Assembly: GCA_041393395.1 (NCBI GenBank)
Contig: JAWKKG010000004.1
Location: 62,001 to 126,000, forward strand
DNA: 64,000 nt
Direction: 5' to 3'
Source of the DNA: JAGQIB01 sp041393395
GTDB lineage: Bacteria; ARS69
The notes under the pieces are model-generated. The model was not told the DNA's origin. It saw only the letters and a list, made by a program, of their open reading frames with translations, and did no database searches. A program made the position numbers and the translations under genes. Shown here piece after piece: positions 63,262 to 64,000 of the stretch; position 1 is the first letter of the stretch; the number at the start of each line of letters is the position of its first letter.

Positions 63262-64000
63262 TCACCGTTCCCGACGCACCCACCGCGCCCCCGCGACGTC
63301 TCCCTCGCACGCCACCCGCACGAAGTAGACCCCGTCCGGCACCCGGGCCCCGCCGTCTCCCAGTCCATCCCACGTCACCTGGTGCCGCCCCGCGGACTGC
63401 TCCCGGTCGCTCACGAGCGTCCGCACCACTCGCCCGCGCACGTCGTACACCGCCACCGACACGGTTCCGCGCCGCGGCAGCTCGTACGAGAGACTCGATC
63501 GGCCCGCGAACGGATTCGGCGACACCCGCAGCTCGAGCGACGGCGACGCCGAACCCAGAGTCTCCACCGCCGCGGTCGCGTCGCCGAGCACGATCCGCCG
63601 GACCGACTTCACCGGACCGTTGTCCGCCACGAAGAGCGTGTCGCCGGTGACGGAGACGGCGATGCCGTTCGGCAGATTGAACTGGGCCGACAGGGCGGGA
63701 CCGTCGACGTGTCCGGCCACGCCGGTGCCGGCCAGCACGGACCACGTTCCGTCCGGAAGAACCGCGTAGATCCGGTGCGTCGAGTTCCCCGCGACGTACA
63801 GCACGCCGTCGCGGTACTCGCAGTATCCCGTGCGGTTGCCGGGGAGCGTCGCCACGAGCTCCACGTTGCCGGAGGGATCCGCGCGCAGGATGTCCGAGCT
63901 CAGGAAGTTCGCGATGTAGAGATTCCCGGCCTCGTCGAAGCTCACGCCGTCCGGTCCGGCGATGCCCTGGCCCGACGCGAACGTCGTCCAGGATCCGTCG
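63262..64000 (-). CDS. NHL-repeat protein with FlgD-like tail, 5'-partial
   Basis: The reading frame is open to the window edge; 245 codons are seen and the N-terminus is missing. The visible part begins 'DGSWTTFASGQGIAGPDGVS', then NHL/SMP-30-type beta-propeller units ('GNLYIANFLSSDILRADPSG', 'GVLYVAGNSTHRIYAVLPDG', 'LPNGIAVSVTGDTLFVADNG'). The tail reads 'VSPNPFAGRSSLSYELP', 'YDVRGRVVRTLVSDREQSAG', 'WDGLGDGGARVPDGVYFVRV' and ends 'RWVRRER'. An exported propeller protein is likely. A downstream ATG/GTG at 63945 is not used as start because the propeller pattern continues upstream of it. Confidence 0.85.
   Translation of the reverse strand, partial: DGSWTTFASGQGIAGPDGVSFDEAGNLYIANFLSSDILRADPSGNVELVATLPGNRTGYCEYRDGVLYVAGNSTHRIYAVLPDGTWSVLAGTGVAGHVDGPALSAQFNLPNGIAVSVTGDTLFVADNGPVKSVRRIVLGDATAAVETLGSASPSLELRVSPNPFAGRSSLSYELPRRGTVSVAVYDVRGRVVRTLVSDREQSAGRHQVTWDGLGDGGARVPDGVYFVRVACEGDVAGARWVRRER

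Overview
The window is a high-G+C bacterial chromosome segment (about two thirds G+C by eye). It encodes five exported or surface-type proteins that end in an FlgD/Ig-like sorting tail ('PNPF', then 'VYDVxGRRVRTL', then 'WDGxDxxGxxVAAGVYFVR', then a basic end). Two small exported proteins begin their mature part with 'GVPDPTRSSCTFP'. These tails, the eukaryotic-type Ser/Thr kinases, the SUF system and split B12-dependent acyl-CoA metabolism suggest a member of the FCB superphylum, most likely Candidatus Eisenbacteria or a close relative. That assignment is inference, because no rRNA is present.

Layout. 1-8.5 kb: the end of a 3-hydroxyacyl-CoA dehydrogenase, a RapA-type helicase, a small exported peptide and a 1690-residue kinase/STAND/TPR/GAF/AAA+ regulator. 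8.7-12 kb: an FAD oxidoreductase, thyA-folA and a sulfotransferase-like protein. 12-19 kb: an Fe-S assembly locus (A-type carrier, small ferredoxin, and rrf2-sufBCDSUT read on the minus strand). 19-26.5 kb: icmF, methylmalonyl-CoA mutase and meaB, translationally coupled. 26.6-33.5 kb: an exported FlgD-tail protein, then a minus-strand operon FAH hydrolase-pccB-biotin carboxylase-BCCP-epimerase-cobalamin-binding protein. 33.6-35.6 kb: a DUF1579-like exported protein and a complete 1.2-kb insertion sequence with 24-bp terminal inverted repeats. 35.7-43.7 kb: thiolase, tRNA-Leu(UAG), and tig-clpP-clpX-lon-engB. 43.7-47.1 kb: corA, purA, mscS. 47.2-58.8 kb: an accessory island of exported proteins (ThuA-like, two Ig-like twins, PNGase F-like, a 13-repeat RCC1 protein, two subtilases, two lipoprotein paralogues). 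58.9-64 kb: a kinase with TPRs, tRNA-Lys(UUU), a self-regulated-looking Fic protein and a truncated NHL-repeat FlgD-tail protein.

How the genes work together. Propionyl-CoA carboxylase, epimerase and methylmalonyl-CoA mutase form the complete route propionyl-CoA to succinyl-CoA. IcmF adds isobutyryl/n-butyryl-CoA interconversion. MeaB and the G-domain inside IcmF protect the B12 enzymes, and the BtuF-like protein suggests cobalamin handling. With the thiolase and the hydroxyacyl-CoA dehydrogenase end, this points to branched- and odd-chain acyl-CoA breakdown. The tig-clpP-clpX-lon-engB block is a protein quality-control operon. Starts were chosen mainly by Shine-Dalgarno spacing; many are GTG or TTG, and 1-4-base stop/start overlaps are common.
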